From contig NZ_JAVLVU010000001.1 in NCBI RefSeq assembly GCF_031951985.1, positions 1,922,001-1,986,000 of the forward strand: DNA of 64,000 bases, in the 5' to 3' direction. The translations under genes and the position numbers were made by a program. This document shows positions 62,207-64,000 of this stretch, one piece after another (within the stretch, counting starts at the first letter, position 1; every line of letters starts with the position of its first letter). This DNA comes from Mucilaginibacter terrae. Its GTDB lineage: Bacteria > Bacteroidota > Bacteroidia > Sphingobacteriales > Sphingobacteriaceae. The notes under the pieces are model-generated. The model ran no database searches, was not told where the DNA came from, and saw nothing but the letters and a program-made list of their open reading frames with translations.

Positions 62207-63763
62207 ATGAAACTATTAAACTCACTGACCTTTGTACCCGCCGTGGCATTGCTGTTAACAGCAGGTGCGGCACAAGCGCAAAACAGCGTTATCGACCAGA
62301 TTGTTAAGGAAGGTAACGAGAACTCGCAACTCGAAAAACTCGCTCACGAACTTATAGACGGCGTTGGCCCGCGTTTGGTGGGCACTCCGCAAATGCTTAA
62401 AGCCAATGAATGGGCACTTGCCAAATACAAGGGCTGGGGCATTAGCGCCCGGAACGAAAAATGGGGCGAATGGCGCGGCTGGGAACGCGGTATATCGCAC
62501 ATTGACATGGTTTATCCGCGTGTAAAATCATTAGAAGGTACCCAACTTGCCTGGAGCCCAAGCATGGGCAACAAAACCGTAACAGCCGAACTGGTTATCC
62601 TGCCCGACCTGGCCGATTCAGCGGCTTACCAAGCCTGGTTACCTGCAGTAAAAGGCAAATTTGTAATGATATCTATGCCGCAGCCTACCGGCCGCCCCGA
62701 TTATAACTGGAAAGAATTTTCTACCAAAGAATCATTCGACAAAATGACGGCTGCCCGCACGGCTCAAACCACTGCCTGGGCTAACCGCATTAAAAAAACC
62801 GGTTACACTACCCGCACATTGCCAATCATATTAGAAAATGCCGGAGCAGCCGCCATCATTACCTCTAACTGGTCGGCAGGGTTTGGGGTTGATAAAATAT
62901 TTAGCGCTTATACTAAAAAAGCACCAACGGTTGATATTGCTTTGGAAGATTACGGCCTATTATACCGCTTAACCGAATCGGGTAACAAACCTAAGATCAG
63001 TGTGCATACCGAATCGAAAGAACTGGGTGTAGTACCAACCTATAACACCCTGGCCGAAATTAAAGGCAGCTCAAAAGCTGATGAATATGTAATGCTATCG
63101 GCACACTTTGACTCGTGGGATGGTGGCACCGGCGCTACCGATAACGGCACCGGCACCTTAACTATGATGGAAGCCATGCGCATCCTTAAAAAAGTATATC
63201 CTAAGCCAAAACGTACCATATTGGTAGGCCACTGGGGCAGCGAAGAAGAAGGCCTGAACGGCTCACGTGCTTTTGTTGAAGATCACCCCGAAATTGTAAA
63301 AAACCTGCAAGCCCTGTTTAACCAGGATAACGGCACCGGCCGCGTAGTAAACATTGGCGGCCAAGGCTATGCTAAAGCAGGCGACTATATAACCCGCTGG
63401 TTAAAACCTGTACCATCGTACATCCGCGATTCCATTAAAACCAGCTTCCCGGGCATCCCTGGTGCAGGAGGCTCTGACTTTGCCTCGTTTGTAGCTGTGG
63501 GCGCTCCGGGCTTCTCTTTAGGCTCGTTAGGCTGGAGCTATGGTAATTATACCTGGCACACCAACCGCGATACCTATGATAAAATAGTGTTTGATGATGT
63601 ACGCAAAAATGCCATCCTTACTGCTATCCTTATTTACATGGCCAGCGAAGACCCAGAAAGAACATCAACCGAAAGAGCACCATTGGGTAACAATCCACGT
63701 ACCGGCCAGCCAATGAAATGGCCTGAGCAGGTAAAAGCTACCCGTCGCGGCGGTATCGAATAA
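62207..63763 (+). CDS. M28 family secreted aminopeptidase
   Basis: 518 residues with a signal peptide (FVPAVALLLTAGAAQAQ). A PA-type insertion covers about residues 120-260 (GAAAIITSNWSAG). The zinc-binding core has SAHFDSWDGGTGATDNGTGT (first His and Asp), HWGSEEEGLNGSRAF (catalytic Glu pair), DNGTGRV and a final His in YTWHTNRDTYD. It removes amino acids from peptides outside the inner membrane. It is divergent from the pectate lyase gene and followed by a terminator. Confidence 0.92.
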   Translation: MKLLNSLTFVPAVALLLTAGAAQAQNSVIDQIVKEGNENSQLEKLAHELIDGVGPRLVGTPQMLKANEWALAKYKGWGISARNEKWGEWRGWERGISHIDMVYPRVKSLEGTQLAWSPSMGNKTVTAELVILPDLADSAAYQAWLPAVKGKFVMISMPQPTGRPDYNWKEFSTKESFDKMTAARTAQTTAWANRIKKTGYTTRTLPIILENAGAAAIITSNWSAGFGVDKIFSAYTKKAPTVDIALEDYGLLYRLTESGNKPKISVHTESKELGVVPTYNTLAEIKGSSKADEYVMLSAHFDSWDGGTGATDNGTGTLTMMEAMRILKKVYPKPKRTILVGHWGSEEEGLNGSRAFVEDHPEIVKNLQALFNQDNGTGRVVNIGGQGYAKAGDYITRWLKPVPSYIRDSIKTSFPGIPGAGGSDFASFVAVGAPGFSLGSLGWSYGNYTWHTNRDTYDKIVFDDVRKNAILTAILIYMASEDPERTSTERAPLGNNPRTGQPMKWPEQVKATRRGGIE

Positions 63764-63794
63764 TAATTTATCCTACTAAAGACTTTATCTGCAG

Positions 63795-63826
63795 GCGGGC
63801 GTTCATTTGGAGCGCCCGCTTTTTTA
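63795..63826 (+). terminator. Intrinsic terminator of the M28 peptidase gene
   Basis: GCGGGCG (63795-63801) pairs with CGCCCGC (63813-63819), followed by TTTTTTATT. The 175 bp after it (to 64000) are A/T-rich with no gene seen. Confidence 0.85.
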
Positions 63827-64000
63827 TTATTAAATCTTCACAATTTTTTTACAATAATTAAGCCCCTTTGAACGCATAGAGGCAAGATTGTACAAGAGCT
63901 TGTAAACATGATACACTAAAGCCATTTGTTCATGGCAGATATTTGAATGAATATCCAATTATAGCGTAAAGCACAATCTTGTTATACACTTATTAAAATG

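Overview
The window reads as chromosomal DNA from a Bacteroidota bacterium, most likely family Sphingobacteriaceae (Mucilaginibacter or Pedobacter type). The grounds are the Bacteroidota -7 promoter element TAnnTTTG upstream of several genes, weak Shine-Dalgarno sequences, many Bacteroidota-typical families (DUF2851, DUF4905, DUF5117-type zinc protease, TIGR02757, ftsK next to lolA), a type-3 ProS ending in Tyr, a K+-type membrane pyrophosphatase and a PL10 pectate lyase. The genus is inference. No rRNA, tRNA, CRISPR array, complete insertion sequence or prophage was seen.

Layout. 0-6.6 kb: a truncated aldo/keto reductase coupled to a Gfo/Idh/MocA oxidoreductase, a DUF2911 protein, a Vat-type acetyltransferase, a lipoprotein/membrane protein pair, a nucleoside phosphorylase and an AI-2E family membrane protein. 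7-16.5 kb: transport and membrane genes (hppA, RDD, APC permease, MFS, MarC, TRIC, VWA protein). 16.6-22.2 kb: a plastic strip of small genes, one AT-rich orphan, two frameshifted genes and four palindromic repeat units, set among core genes (fabG, TIGR02757, a trans-sulfuration enzyme, proS). 23.7-34 kb: a Tyr/Gly-rich lipoprotein with a FadL-like porin, dps, a frameshifted LysM/RlpA-like gene, a uridine kinase-like gene, lolA-ftsK and an ankyrin protein. 34-43 kb: a phosphodiesterase, a pair of multipass membrane proteins, an S9 peptidase and an sdpRI-like repressor/immunity pair with a clear palindromic operator. 43-64 kb: a kinase-like protein with no ATPase domain, argH, an M20 ArgE-like deacylase, three stand-alone receiver proteins, a DEAD-box helicase, secreted proteases and a pectate lyase.

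The most interesting signal is repetitive DNA interacting with coding sequence. Oligopurine inverted repeats begin TAGA and end TCTA; they sit against gene 3' ends and in two or three cases supply the TAG stop codon. A related purine arm lies in frame inside the central loop of an MFS transporter, and an unrelated G/C-rich palindrome lies in frame inside a TIGR02757 gene, adding about 33 residues. A decayed four-helix-bundle (23S rRNA intervening-sequence type) gene is flanked by inverted repeats.

Four genes (18.4, 22.0, 28.0 and 60.8 kb) are each broken by exactly one 1-nt indel and read well on both sides. That is either recent decay or residual sequencing error. No wholly new multi-gene system can be claimed from sequence alone.
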